Positions 26,194-34,792 of a stretch of 64,000 nt of DNA are shown here, one piece after another. The position numbers and the translations under genes were made by a program. The stretch covers positions 2,211,501 through 2,275,500 of the forward strand of contig NZ_CP121017.1 in the NCBI RefSeq assembly GCF_041468085.1, read 5' to 3'. Source of the stretch: Tistrella mobilis (lineage in GTDB: Bacteria; Pseudomonadota; Alphaproteobacteria; Tistrellales; Tistrellaceae). How positions within the stretch are numbered: the stretch's first letter is position 1; the number at the start of each line of letters is the position of its first letter. The notes beneath the pieces are model-generated. The model was not told where the DNA came from, did not search any database, and worked only from the letters and a program-made list of their open reading frames with translations.

Positions 26194-26978
26194 TCGAGTG
26201 GACCGAAGAGGCGATCGTGCTGGCTGCCCGCCGCCACGGCGAGGCCGATGTCGTGCTCTCGGCCCTGACCGATGGCCATGGCCGCCATCAGGGGCTGGTT
26301 CGCGGCGGGGCCGGGCGGCGCATGCGCGGAACGATCGAGCCGGGCAACCGGCTGCTGGTCACCTGGAAGGGCCGCCTGGACAGCCAGCTCGGCGGCTATA
26401 CCATCGAGCCCCTGGACGAGCCGGCAGGCCGGATGATCGATGACGGGCTGCGGCTGACCGCACTTGGTGCCCTTGCCGCCGTTCTGGATCGCATCCTGCC
26501 CGACCGGCTGCGCATCGGCGGGCTGTTCGACCGGGCCGTCGCGCTGATCGCCGCGATCGAACATGCGCCTGAGACGGTCTGGGCGGCGGCTTTCGTGCTT
26601 CTTGAGCGAGACCTGCTTGCCGATCTGGGATATGGGTTGGATCTAGGGACCTGCGCCCTGACCGGGGTGACCGAGGATCTCAGCCATGTCTCTCCCCGCT
26701 CGGGTCGGGCGGTATCCCGGGCCGCCGGCGCCCCTTGGGCGGACCGTTTGCTGCCGCTGCCGGGCTTCATGAGCGGCACCGTGCCGCTGGACAGGGCAGA
26801 GGCGGCGGAGATCGTTGACGGCCTGCGTCTGACCCTTTACTTCCTCGATCGACACCTGTTTTCCGGTGCCGGCCAGCCCGTGCCGCCGCTCAGGATCGCG
26901 CTGGCCGATCGGCTGGCACGCCGGAGCGGCCGGGGGCCATCCTCCGCAGACGGCACCAACCCGATGGAGATCCGATGA
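26190..26978 (+). CDS. recO: DNA repair protein RecO
   Basis: A 262-residue protein. The N-terminal OB-fold [26 protein letters not shown] and the [16 protein letters not shown] segment are typical. The zinc-binding C-terminal module is reduced: only CALTG of the usual Cys cluster is obvious, as in other alphaproteobacteria. It loads RecA with RecR and RecF at gaps. It is coupled to the LysR gene in front and to parC behind by ATGA overlaps. Confidence 0.92.
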   Translation: MIEWTEEAIVLAARRHGEADVVLSALTDGHGRHQGLVRGGAGRRMRGTIEPGNRLLVTWKGRLDSQLGGYTIEPLDEPAGRMIDDGLRLTALGALAAVLDRILPDRLRIGGLFDRAVALIAAIEHAPETVWAAAFVLLERDLLADLGYGLDLGTCALTGVTEDLSHVSPRSGRAVSRAAGAPWADRLLPLPGFMSGTVPLDRAEAAEIVDGLRLTLYFLDRHLFSGAGQPVPPLRIALADRLARRSGRGPSSADGTNPMEIR

Positions 26979-29293
26979 GCGACGAGACCGGAAGCCCGGA
27001 CAATGCGGGGCTGATCGAGACCGTACCATTGGCCGATGCGCTGGGTGAGCGTTACCTCGCCTATGCGCTGTCGACCATCACCTCGCGCTCGCTGCCCGAT
27101 GTCCGCGACGGGCTGAAGCCGGTGCAGCGGCGGCTGCTCTACGCCATGCGGCAGCTGAAGCTGGACCCCGCCCAGGGCTTCAAGAAATGCGCCCGCGTGG
27201 TCGGTGACGTGATTGGTAAATACCACCCGCACGGTGACACCGCGGTCTATGACGCGATGGTCCGTCTGGCGCAGGATTTCGCGCTTCGCTATCCGCTGGT
27301 CGACGGCCAGGGCAATTTCGGCAACATCGACGGCGACAATGCCGCCGCCATGCGATACACCGAGGCCCGGCTGACCGAGGTCGCGATGCTGCTGCTGCAG
27401 GATCTGGACCGTGACACCGTCGCTTTCCGCGCCAATTATGACGGAACCGACGAAGAGCCGGTGGTGCTGCCCGCGGGCTTCCCCAATCTGCTTGCCAACG
27501 GGGCAACCGGCATTGCGGTCGGCATGGCGACCAGTATCCCGCCGCACAACGCCGCAGAACTGGCCGAGGCGGCGCGCATGATGCTGGGCCATCGCAAGAC
27601 CGATCGGGATTTCCCGGAAGGGACGGCCGTCCGGCCCGAGGATCGTTATCGGGACTGCCCGCACGAGGCGCTGCTGAGCCATGTCCAGGGACCCGATTTT
27701 CCGACCGGCGGTGTGCTGGTCGAAAGCAAGGCTTCGATTGCCGAGGCCTATGCCACCGGCCGTGGCGGCTTTCGGGTGCGGGCGCGCTGGCATCGCGAGG
27801 ATCTGGCCCATGGCCGCTATCAGATCGTCGTCACCGAGATTCCGTTCCAGGTCCAGAAGGGCCGGCTGATCGAGCGGGTGGCGGAGCTGCTGACCGCCAA
27901 GAAGCTGGCGCTGCTCGCGGATATTCGCGACGAATCGGCCGAGGATGTGCGCATCGTGCTGGAGCCGCGATCGCGCGATGTCGATCCCAATCTGCTGATG
28001 GAGAGCCTGTTCCGGCAGAGTGATTTCGAGAACCGCTTCAGCCTGAACATGAACGTGCTCGACGCCGATGGCGTGCCGCAGGTTATGAGCCTGCGCGGCG
28101 TGCTGGCCGCCTTCATCGAGCACCGTATCGAGGTGCTGCGCCGGCGCACCCGCCACCGCCTGTCGGAAATCGCCCGGCGGCTGGAGGTGCTGCAGGGCCA
28201 GCTGATCGCCTATCTGAACCTCGACGAGGTGATCCAGATCATCCGGACCGCCGACGAGCCGAAGGCGGGGCTGATGACACGGTTCGAGCTGACCGAGGTT
28301 CAGGCCGAGGCCATTCTCAACATGCGGCTGCGGGCTCTGCACAAGCTGCAGCAGATCGAGATCGAGCGCGAGAGCAAGCAGCTGACCACGGAGCAGAAGA
28401 AGCTCAAGGGGCTGCTCGCCGACGAAGGCCGCCAGCGGGATGCATTGGATGTCGAATTCGCCGATCTGGTGAAGCGTTTCGGCCCCGAGACCGACCTCGG
28501 CCGGAGGCGCACCACGCCGGGTGAGGCACCGAAGACCGAGATGGTTTCGATCGAAGCGTTGGTCGAGCGTGAGCCGGTGACCATCGTGCTCTCGACCATG
28601 GGCTGGATTCGGGCGATGAAGGGGCATATCGGCCCCGATCAGGAGCTGCGCTTCAAGGAAGGCGATGCCGAGGCACAGCGCATCGAGGCCCAGACCACCG
28701 ACAGGATCCTGGTCTTCGCCGATGACGGCCGGGTCTATACCCTTCAGGGTGACAAGCTGCCGCCTGGCCGTGGCTTCGGAGAACCGTTGCGGCTGATGGT
28801 CGATCTGGCCGCCGATGCCCGGATCGTAACCCTGGCCCTGGCCGGGACGCCCGGGGATCTGCTGCTGGTGGCGAGCGACGGCCGTGGCTTCATGGTCAAG
28901 CCGGAGGACGCTGTGGCCCAGACCCGTACCGGCCGTCAGGTCCTGGTGCCGGGTGAGGGGCAGAAGCTGAAACTGGTGCGGCGGATCGATGCCGATGCGA
29001 CCCATCTCGCCATCGTGGGCGAGAACCGCAAGCTTGCGATCTATCCGATCGACCAGGTGCCGCATATGACCCGCGGCAAGGGCGTGCGGCTGCAATCCTA
29101 TCGCCAGGGCGGCCCGTCGGACGTGCGTGGCCTGAAGCTGGTAGAGCCGCAGGACGGCCTCTCCTGGCAGCGGGGGCCGCAGACCCGCAAGGTGCTGATG
29201 CCTGAACTGGCCCGCTGGATCACCAAGGCACGTGGCGGGCCGGGTGCTCTGGCACCCAACGGCTTCCCGCGCGACAACCGCTTCGGCGACTGA
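26975..29293 (+). CDS. parC: DNA topoisomerase IV subunit A
   Basis: A 772-residue protein. It has the winged-helix catalytic region [40 protein letters not shown] with active-site Tyr128, GPDFPTGG, and the C-terminal beta-propeller blades. The residue equivalent to E. coli ParC Ser80 is Thr89. Between the LxxH segment and GPDFPTGG there is an extra stretch of about 20 residues ([20 protein letters not shown]) compared with the common spacing. With ParE (not in the window) it unlinks daughter chromosomes. Its ATG overlaps the recO stop. Confidence 0.95.
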   Translation: MSDETGSPDNAGLIETVPLADALGERYLAYALSTITSRSLPDVRDGLKPVQRRLLYAMRQLKLDPAQGFKKCARVVGDVIGKYHPHGDTAVYDAMVRLAQDFALRYPLVDGQGNFGNIDGDNAAAMRYTEARLTEVAMLLLQDLDRDTVAFRANYDGTDEEPVVLPAGFPNLLANGATGIAVGMATSIPPHNAAELAEAARMMLGHRKTDRDFPEGTAVRPEDRYRDCPHEALLSHVQGPDFPTGGVLVESKASIAEAYATGRGGFRVRARWHREDLAHGRYQIVVTEIPFQVQKGRLIERVAELLTAKKLALLADIRDESAEDVRIVLEPRSRDVDPNLLMESLFRQSDFENRFSLNMNVLDADGVPQVMSLRGVLAAFIEHRIEVLRRRTRHRLSEIARRLEVLQGQLIAYLNLDEVIQIIRTADEPKAGLMTRFELTEVQAEAILNMRLRALHKLQQIEIERESKQLTTEQKKLKGLLADEGRQRDALDVEFADLVKRFGPETDLGRRRTTPGEAPKTEMVSIEALVEREPVTIVLSTMGWIRAMKGHIGPDQELRFKEGDAEAQRIEAQTTDRILVFADDGRVYTLQGDKLPPGRGFGEPLRLMVDLAADARIVTLALAGTPGDLLLVASDGRGFMVKPEDAVAQTRTGRQVLVPGEGQKLKLVRRIDADATHLAIVGENRKLAIYPIDQVPHMTRGKGVRLQSYRQGGPSDVRGLKLVEPQDGLSWQRGPQTRKVLMPELARWITKARGGPGALAPNGFPRDNRFGD

Positions 29294-29319
29294 GCCTTCC
29301 GCATATCCGGCAAACGACA

Positions 29320-29359
29320 AAGAACGGCCCGGCGGATCCCCATCCGCCGGGCCGTTCTT
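29320..29359. terminator. Bidirectional terminator between parC and the TRAP permease gene
   Basis: A perfect 18-bp stem (29320-29337 with 29342-29359, loop CCCC) has AA at its left foot and TT at its right. It is placed between the two convergent stops. Confidence 0.85.
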
Positions 29360-29427
29360 CATGATTGATCCGCCGGCACCGCCCGGCCGCCCCGTCCCCC
29401 GACAAGGCCGGCCGGAAGATGTGCGGG

Positions 29428-31005
29428 TTACCTGTAGAGCAGATCGGGCAGGAAGGTGGTGATGCCCGGGAAGGTCCACAGAATGGCGAGCGCCAGAATC
29501 TGGATCAGCACGAAGGGAACCACACCCTTATAGATGTCCCAGGTCTTGACCGACGGCGGCGCAACACCGCGCAGATAGAACAGCGCGAAGCCGAAGGGCG
29601 GGGTCAGGAACGAGGTCTGCAGGTTCATGGCCATCATGACGCCCAGCCAGACCGGGTTCACGTCGAGCTGGAGCAGAACCGGGGCAACCAGCGGGACCAC
29701 CACGAAGGTGATCTCGATGAAGTCCAGGAAGAAGCCCATGATGAACATGACGATCATCACGATCAGCAGGGCCCCGAAGGCACCGCCCGGCATGCCGGTC
29801 AGGAGTTCGTGGACCAGATCGTCGCCGCCCAGCCCGCGGAACACCAGCGAGAAGGCTGCGGCACCGATCAGGATGACGAAGACCATCGAGCTGACCCGGG
29901 CAGTGCCGCGCATCACCTCGTTCAGCATGTTGGTCCGCGCCGCACGCAGAATAGAGATGATCAGCCCCCAGGCGATCAGCACCAGCAGGATCGCCGCGAC
30001 GATGATGCCGATATTCTCGGCCGTGCTGATCACGCTGCGCTGGAAGCGCAGGTCCATAAAGCCCGTGAGGACAAGAATCGCGATCAGGGCCGCGCCCGAG
30101 ATGTAGATCGGGATGGGGCTGCGTTCCGGATCGCGGGCGGCGCCGAGCATCAGCGAGCCGACGGCACCCACCGCCGCGGCTTCGGTCGGCGTGGCGAGAC
30201 CACCCAGGATCGACCCCAGCACGGCGATGATCAGCACCAGCGGCGGCACCAGGGCGCTGAAGATCCGCTTGCCGAAACCAGGACCACGGCCTTCGGCCAC
30301 CTCTTCCGCGGTGAGAGCGGGCGACCCGGCCGGATTGATGATGCCCGCGAAGACCTGGTAGAGAATGTACAGCCCGACCAGCATCAGGCCCGGGATCAGC
30401 GCACCGGCGAACAGGTCACCGACCGAGACGGTATCGGGCGAGAAGATACCCATCTTGAGCTGCGCCTGCTGATAGGCGGAGCCCATGACGTCACCCAGCA
30501 GCACCAGCACGATCGAGGGCGGGATGATCTGGCCGAGCGTCCCCGCCGCGGCGATGCCGCCGGTGGCGAGGCGCGGATCGTAGCCGCGCCGGAGCATGGT
30601 CGGCAGCGCGATCAGACCCATGGTGACGACGGTTGCACCGACGATACCGGTCGACGCCGCAAGCAGCGCACCGACCACCGAGACCGAGATGCCGAGGCCG
30701 CCGCGCAGGCGGCCGAACAGCAGGCCCATGGTCTCAAGAAGTTCCTCGGCAACCTTCGAGCGTTCCAGCACCACGCCCATGAACACGAACAGCGGCACCG
30801 CGACCAGGGTCTCGTTGGTCATGGTGCCGAAGATGCGCTGGGGCAGGAAGCTGAGGAACGACAGGTCGAACACGCCGAGGGCGTTGCCGATGAAGGCGAA
30901 GATGATCGATACGCCGCCCAGTGTGAAGGCGACCGGAAAGCCCATGAGCAACGCCCCGACCAGGACGATGAACATGGCGATGTCGAGATAGTCCTTGATC
31001 AGCAT
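29428..31005 (-). CDS. TRAP transporter large permease (DctM/TakM type)
   Basis: A 525-residue polytopic protein, about 100 residues longer than standard DctM because of an inserted hydrophobic region (about 290-365: PIPIYISGAALIAILVLTG and AENIGIIVAAILLVLIAWGL), typical of TakM-like subunits. Conserved features include GALLAASTGIVGATVVTMG, AAAGTLGQIIPPSIVLVLL, LATPTEAAAVGAVG and NLQTSFLTPPFGFALFYLRG. It is the transport subunit, using the sodium gradient. It starts 4 bp after the DctQ stop, and no other permease lies near the three binding proteins upstream. Confidence 0.92.
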   Translation of the reverse strand: MLIKDYLDIAMFIVLVGALLMGFPVAFTLGGVSIIFAFIGNALGVFDLSFLSFLPQRIFGTMTNETLVAVPLFVFMGVVLERSKVAEELLETMGLLFGRLRGGLGISVSVVGALLAASTGIVGATVVTMGLIALPTMLRRGYDPRLATGGIAAAGTLGQIIPPSIVLVLLGDVMGSAYQQAQLKMGIFSPDTVSVGDLFAGALIPGLMLVGLYILYQVFAGIINPAGSPALTAEEVAEGRGPGFGKRIFSALVPPLVLIIAVLGSILGGLATPTEAAAVGAVGSLMLGAARDPERSPIPIYISGAALIAILVLTGFMDLRFQRSVISTAENIGIIVAAILLVLIAWGLIISILRAARTNMLNEVMRGTARVSSMVFVILIGAAAFSLVFRGLGGDDLVHELLTGMPGGAFGALLIVMIVMFIMGFFLDFIEITFVVVPLVAPVLLQLDVNPVWLGVMMAMNLQTSFLTPPFGFALFYLRGVAPPSVKTWDIYKGVVPFVLIQILALAILWTFPGITTFLPDLLYR

Positions 31006-31009
31006 GGCG

Positions 31010-31552
31010 TCACGCAGCCCCGCCCGTTCGAGACTTGTTTGTGTCCGCCAGGCCGGCGATCACCAGGATCGAGCGCAGCGCAAGCGCCACGCCCTGGAGG
31101 CCGACCAGGACTGTGAAGGCCAGGATGGTGGTCTTGAACAGATAGACGCCGGGCAGACCACTGGTCTCGTTCGACGCTTCTTTCACCGCCCAGGATGAGG
31201 CGACGTAAGGATAAGCGACGTCCCAGATGACGTAGATGAACGGAGCGAGGAAGACGATGCAGCCGAAGAGATCGACCATCGCTTTCTTGCGGGGTTTGGC
31301 TTCGCCGTAGAACACGTCAACCCGGACGTGCGCATCGTAAAGCAGCGCATAGCCCGCGGCGACGAGGAACAGGATGCCGTGCATGATCAGGATCGATTCC
31401 TGAACCGCGATCGCGCCGACGCCATAGACGTAGCGCATCAGCACGATTGCGAACTGCACGACCACCAGCACGAGAGCAAGCCAGGAAACGACTCGTCCGA
31501 TCCCTTCGTTCACCGCGTCCACGGCGCTTGCAAGCGCTCTGAGGGCGTTCAC
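31010..31552 (-). CDS. TRAP transporter small permease (DctQ)
   Basis: A 180-residue protein with a GTG start after the strong site TTAGGAGGG. Four membrane helices are visible: VVSWLALVLVVVQFAIVLMR, ESILIMHGILFLVAAGYALL, LFGCIVFLAPFIYVIWDVAY and TTILAFTVLVGLQGVALALR, with DAHVRVDVFYG in between, the family signature. The small subunit stabilises the large permease and docks the binding protein. Confidence 0.92.
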   Translation of the reverse strand: MNALRALASAVDAVNEGIGRVVSWLALVLVVVQFAIVLMRYVYGVGAIAVQESILIMHGILFLVAAGYALLYDAHVRVDVFYGEAKPRKKAMVDLFGCIVFLAPFIYVIWDVAYPYVASSWAVKEASNETSGLPGVYLFKTTILAFTVLVGLQGVALALRSILVIAGLADTNKSRTGGAA

Positions 31553-31866
31553 GGTGTTCCCTCCTAATGGGTTCTTTCTGCCTTGTCACAGGCGGCTGCT
31601 GGGGGAGCGATCGGCCGCAACCCGGCCGAAACGTGCTCCTTGTATAGAAGAAGCGCACTGAAATTGCAGTCTTTTTGTCATTTTTTGACAGATCAGGGCG
31701 CATTTTCGTTCGTGTGAACGATCCGACTTCGAGTCAGTGAAGTAATTGGCGCAAGATGTCTTGTCTTCGCCGTTTCGTGAAACGACGTTTCAAGCCAGAT
31801 CCACCGACAACCGCGTTGGTTGAACCATCGGGCGGATTAGTGCCGTAATGTGGAACGCGACAGTCG
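31553..31866 (-). promoter_or_regulatory. Regulatory region upstream of dctQM, rich in inverted repeats
   Basis: On the minus strand a -10-like TATACA lies upstream of the DctQ site. Inverted repeats: TGTCA-N5-TGACA (31676-31690), TCGTTC-GTGT-GAACGA (31706-31721), CGTTTCGTGAAACG (31771-31784) and CAACC-N5-GGTTG (31808-31822). No gene is seen here. Such clusters suit operator sites for a regulator of the TRAP genes, but the regulator is not in the neighbourhood. Confidence 0.45.
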
Positions 31867-31869
31867 GGA

Positions 31870-31925
31870 CGGAAAAGCCCGTGTCTCCGCGGTGGTCCAG
31901 GCGGCGACACGGGCTCGGGATATCT
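31870..31925 (-). terminator. Terminator of the first TRAP binding-protein gene
   Basis: AGCCCGTGTC (31876-31885) pairs with GACACGGGCT (31916-31925), with an inner CCGC/GCGG; on the minus strand it is followed by TTTTCC. It separates the binding-protein gene from dctQM. Confidence 0.75.
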
Positions 31926-31971
31926 GCGGTCAGGCAGGCGGGTACAGGGTGAACCCCATACCCCGATCGCC

Positions 31972-33081
31972 TCAGACCGAGAACTTCGGACCGGCGGCCC
32001 GGATGTTCAGATAGGGCTGCTCTGCATGCTGCTGCCAGGTCATGCTGTTGTTGCGGAAGGTATAGTAGCTCTTGACGATCCGCTTCAGGATGTCGTCACC
32101 ACCGCCGCTCAATTCGTTGATGAACGATTCGGCGGCGTCACCCAGCACCTTGTAGACCGGATCGGGGAAGGGGCGAACCTTCACGCCATGCTCGTTGATC
32201 AGGGTCGCAACGGCTGCGGAGTTGCGGACGATGAACTGGCCCACACCTTCCTGATAATCGCTGTAGGCGGCCTGACGGACGATCGCCTTCAGATCGTCGG
32301 GCAGGGCATCCCAATGCTTCTTGCCGATGCCGATTTCGATGGTGGCCGAGGGCTCGCCGATGCCGGGGGTGTAGTAGTTCTTCGCAACCCGATGCAGACC
32401 GAAGGCCAGATCGTTCCAGGGGCCGACCCAGTCGGCCGCATCGACGGTGCCCGACTGCATGGCCTGGAAGATTTCACCACCGGGCAGCTGAACCACGTTG
32501 CAGCCAAGCCGGCGGAAGATTTCCGCGTTCAGGCCGGCGGTACGGAACTTCAGGCCCTTCAGGTCGTCGGGCGTGTTGATCTCCTTGGCGAACCAGCCCA
32601 CGGCCTGCGCGCAGGTGTTGACCGCCGGGAAGGCCTTCACGCCGAACGGGGCATAGAGTTCATCCTGGAGCTTCTCGCCGTCGCCGACCGCCCACCAGGC
32701 GAACTGTTCGGCGGCATAGAGGCCGTAGGGCGCGGTGGTGAAGAAATGGAAACCGGGATGCTTACCGCCATAGTAATAGGCGGCCGAGTGATAGATTTCC
32801 GCAGCCCCCTGCTGCACGGCATCGAAGGCACCGAAAGCCGGCACCAGTTCACCGGCGGCGAAGACCTTCACGGTCAGCCGTCCGCCGCTCATGCTGGTGA
32901 TCTTCTGCGCGATGCTCTCCGCGGCCGTCCCGAGGCCGGGGAAGTTCTTCGGCCACGAGGTGACCATGCGCCACTCGATCTTGCCCTGCGCGATGGCCGG
33001 CGCCGGGAAGTTGGAAGCGGCGACGGCGGCGGCAGCGGCACCCGCGGCGGCCGATCCCTTGAGGAACGAACGACGATCCAT
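31972..33081 (-). CDS. TRAP transporter substrate-binding protein 1 (TakP-like, Tat signal)
   Basis: A 369-residue protein from ATG 33081; the frame extends further but only this start gives a signal peptide. MDRRSFLKGSAAAG is a twin-arginine signal ending PAPAIAQ. The mature protein has the TakP-like sequence VTSWPKNFPGLGTAAE, ELVPAFGAFDAVQQGAAEIY, FRTAGLNAEIFRRLG and DAADWVGPWNDLAFGLH. TakP of Rhodobacter binds 2-oxoacids with sodium, so an alpha-keto acid is the likely ligand here. It is the closest of the three paralogues to dctQM. Confidence 0.9.
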   Translation of the reverse strand: MDRRSFLKGSAAAGAAAAAVAASNFPAPAIAQGKIEWRMVTSWPKNFPGLGTAAESIAQKITSMSGGRLTVKVFAAGELVPAFGAFDAVQQGAAEIYHSAAYYYGGKHPGFHFFTTAPYGLYAAEQFAWWAVGDGEKLQDELYAPFGVKAFPAVNTCAQAVGWFAKEINTPDDLKGLKFRTAGLNAEIFRRLGCNVVQLPGGEIFQAMQSGTVDAADWVGPWNDLAFGLHRVAKNYYTPGIGEPSATIEIGIGKKHWDALPDDLKAIVRQAAYSDYQEGVGQFIVRNSAAVATLINEHGVKVRPFPDPVYKVLGDAAESFINELSGGGDDILKRIVKSYYTFRNNSMTWQQHAEQPYLNIRAAGPKFSV

Positions 33082-33274
33082 CGATCGGTCTCTCCCTGAT
33101 GAATTTTTTGGCAGCTTTTCGTGCGTTTTGGTCGGTTGCCCGACGTCCCCGGATCCGGCGGGGGGGCGGATCGCCGGCGAACGTAGAGATACCCCCGAAA
33201 CCATCGCCGGCACGGCCCCTCCCTGGCCGCGGGTCTCTGCCGCGATCAGGCCCCGGTCCGGCGATCTGGGGGGT

Positions 33275-33302
33275 AGTATAAGGGGTCATCGAGTGAACGC
33301 AA
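33275..33302 (-). promoter_or_regulatory. Candidate promoter of TRAP binding-protein gene 1
   Basis: On the minus strand TTGCGT (33297-33302), 16 bases, TATACT (33275-33280). The inverted repeat at 33316-33342 lies upstream of the -35, in an activator-like position. The leader would be about 190 bases. Confidence 0.55.
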
Positions 33303-33437
33303 GCTGACATGGTGAGATTGGGTCAGTAATGTTCACCCAATCGGACCAAGGCTTTCTCTGCATTGCGCTGCAAAATTTAATGATGCAATGCAATATAGAT
33401 ACATGCAGCTCCGCTGCCGCGGGGACTGAAATGCGGC

Positions 33438-33475
33438 GGCCCTTGCGTCTTTACCAACCGGAACACGCAAGGGCC
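33438..33475 (-). terminator. Hairpin after TRAP binding-protein gene 2
   Basis: GGCCCTTGCGT (33438-33448) and ACGCAAGGGCC (33465-33475) pair perfectly, about 30 bases past the gene 2 stop. On the minus strand the following bases are GCCGCATTT, so termination is only partly supported. Confidence 0.5.
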
Positions 33476-33506
33476 GTGATTGGTGCGCAGAGTTCGCGCC
33501 TGGGTA

Positions 33507-34607
33507 TCAGTCGGTAAATGCGGGGCCTTTTGCCCGTGCATTCAGATAGGGCTGCTCGGCATGCCGTGTCCAGGTCATGCAATCGTTCCGGAAGCCATAA
33601 TAGCTGGCCCAGATCTTCTTCAGCAGGGCGTCACCGCCATCGCGCAGGCGGAGCATGACGGCTTCGCCGGCCCTGGCAAGAGCCGCATCCACGGCTTCGG
33701 GAAACGGCTGCACCTTGACGCCATGCTCGGTCTGCAGAGCCTTGAGCGCCGCTGCATTGCGGATCAGGAATTCCGACACATTGGCCTGGTATTCCGAAAT
33801 CGCCGCCTCGCGGACCACGGCTTTCAGATCGTCGGGCAGGGCATCCCAATGCCTGCGGCCGATGCCGATCTCGACAGCGCCCTGACCCTCGCCGATGCCG
33901 GGCGTATAGTAGTTCTTCGCCAGACGATGCAGACCGAAGGCGAGGTCGTTCCAGGGCCCCACCCATTCCGCAGCATCGATCATGCCGCTCTGAAAGGCCT
34001 GAAACATCTCGCGGCCCGGCAGCTGCACGACATTGCAGCCGGCTTCGCGCCAGAGTTCGCCGTTCAGCCCGGCGGTGCGGAACTTCAACCCTTTCAGGTC
34101 GTCCGGGCCAGTGATTTCGCGCACAAACCAGCCTGCGGCCTGAGCGCTGGTATTCGCAGCCGGGATCGCCTTGATGCCGAACGGGGCGTACAGCTCGTCC
34201 TGCAGCTTTTCCCCCTCACCATACAGCCACCAGGCCATATGTTCTGGCGCATACATGCCGAACGGCACGCTGGTGTAGAAGTTGAGCGCGGGATGCTTGC
34301 CGCCGTAGTAATAGGCGGCCGAATGATAGGCTTCTGCAGCCCCCTGCTGGACGGCATCAAACACGCCGAAAGCCGGCACGAGTTCATCAGCGGCATACAG
34401 CTTCACGGTCAGCCGGCCACCACTCATTTTGGTGATCTTTTGTGCAAGACGTTCGGCTGTCGTGCCCAGGCCGGGAAAATTCTTCGGCCAGGATGTGATC
34501 AGCCGCCATTCGATGCGGCCTTCGGCGATGGCCGGGGCGGCGAAGGTGGTGGCGGCTGCTGCAGCGCCGGTGGCAACACTGCGCTTGATGAATGAACGGC
34601 GGTCCAT
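33507..34607 (-). CDS. TRAP transporter substrate-binding protein 2 (TakP-like, Tat signal)
   Basis: A 366-residue protein from ATG 34607: MDRRSFIKRSVATG is a twin-arginine signal ending APAIAEG. Shared blocks are ITSWPKNFPGLGTTAE, ELVPAFGVFDAVQQGAAEAY, FRTAGLNGELWREAG and DAAEWVGPWNDLAFGLH. It is very similar to protein 1 and less so to protein 3. It has no own permease, so it presumably shares dctQM or works with one elsewhere. A 12-bp palindrome (34656-34667) lies 49 bases upstream. Confidence 0.9.
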   Translation of the reverse strand: MDRRSFIKRSVATGAAAAATTFAAPAIAEGRIEWRLITSWPKNFPGLGTTAERLAQKITKMSGGRLTVKLYAADELVPAFGVFDAVQQGAAEAYHSAAYYYGGKHPALNFYTSVPFGMYAPEHMAWWLYGEGEKLQDELYAPFGIKAIPAANTSAQAAGWFVREITGPDDLKGLKFRTAGLNGELWREAGCNVVQLPGREMFQAFQSGMIDAAEWVGPWNDLAFGLHRLAKNYYTPGIGEGQGAVEIGIGRRHWDALPDDLKAVVREAAISEYQANVSEFLIRNAAALKALQTEHGVKVQPFPEAVDAALARAGEAVMLRLRDGGDALLKKIWASYYGFRNDCMTWTRHAEQPYLNARAKGPAFTD

Positions 34608-34655
34608 CGGCCGGTCTTCCTTGCACGGTTCCTGACATCCGACGGACATACCGTA

Positions 34656-34667
34656 ATGGTATACCAT
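34656..34667. promoter_or_regulatory. Palindromic operator candidate ATGGTATACCAT
   Basis: A perfect 12-bp palindrome 49 bases upstream of the start of binding protein 2. TGGTATACCA is the usual operator form for FCD-type GntR regulators (FadR subfamily), which often control organic-acid uptake. The regulator is not in this window. Confidence 0.5.
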
Positions 34668-34716
34668 CGGGCGACCTGTCTAGGCCCGTGCGCTGCGGCT
34701 GTCCAGAAGCATCTGC

Positions 34717-34756
34717 AAAAAAATGATGCGCCGCACCATATTCTGGTGCGGCGCAT
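34717..34756 (-). terminator. Terminator of TRAP binding-protein gene 3
   Basis: Stem ATGCGCCGCACCA/TGGTGCGGCGCAT (34726-34738 with 34744-34756). On the minus strand it is followed by CATTTTTTT, a strong T-run (A-run at 34717-34723 on the plus strand). Confidence 0.9.
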
Positions 34757-34792
34757 TTTGATGCCGATCCGGTCGAAGGGGCTGACCAGGGG

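Larger units (their letters stand above)
33082..33506. other. Intergenic region between TRAP binding-protein genes 1 and 2
   Basis: A 425-bp gap without a supported gene. It holds the promoter at 33275-33302, the inverted repeat GATTGGGT-N11-ACCCAATC at 33316-33342 just upstream of its -35, an AT-richer patch near 33370-33400 and the hairpin at 33438-33475. Confidence 0.6.

Noticed and set aside
26837-29479. 880-codon minus-strand frame across parC
   Set aside because: Shadow of parC; the translation has no recognisable motif.
29365-31116. 583-codon plus-strand frame across the TRAP permease
   Set aside because: Shadow; Gln/His/Asp-rich translation expected from the reverse complement of hydrophobic codons.
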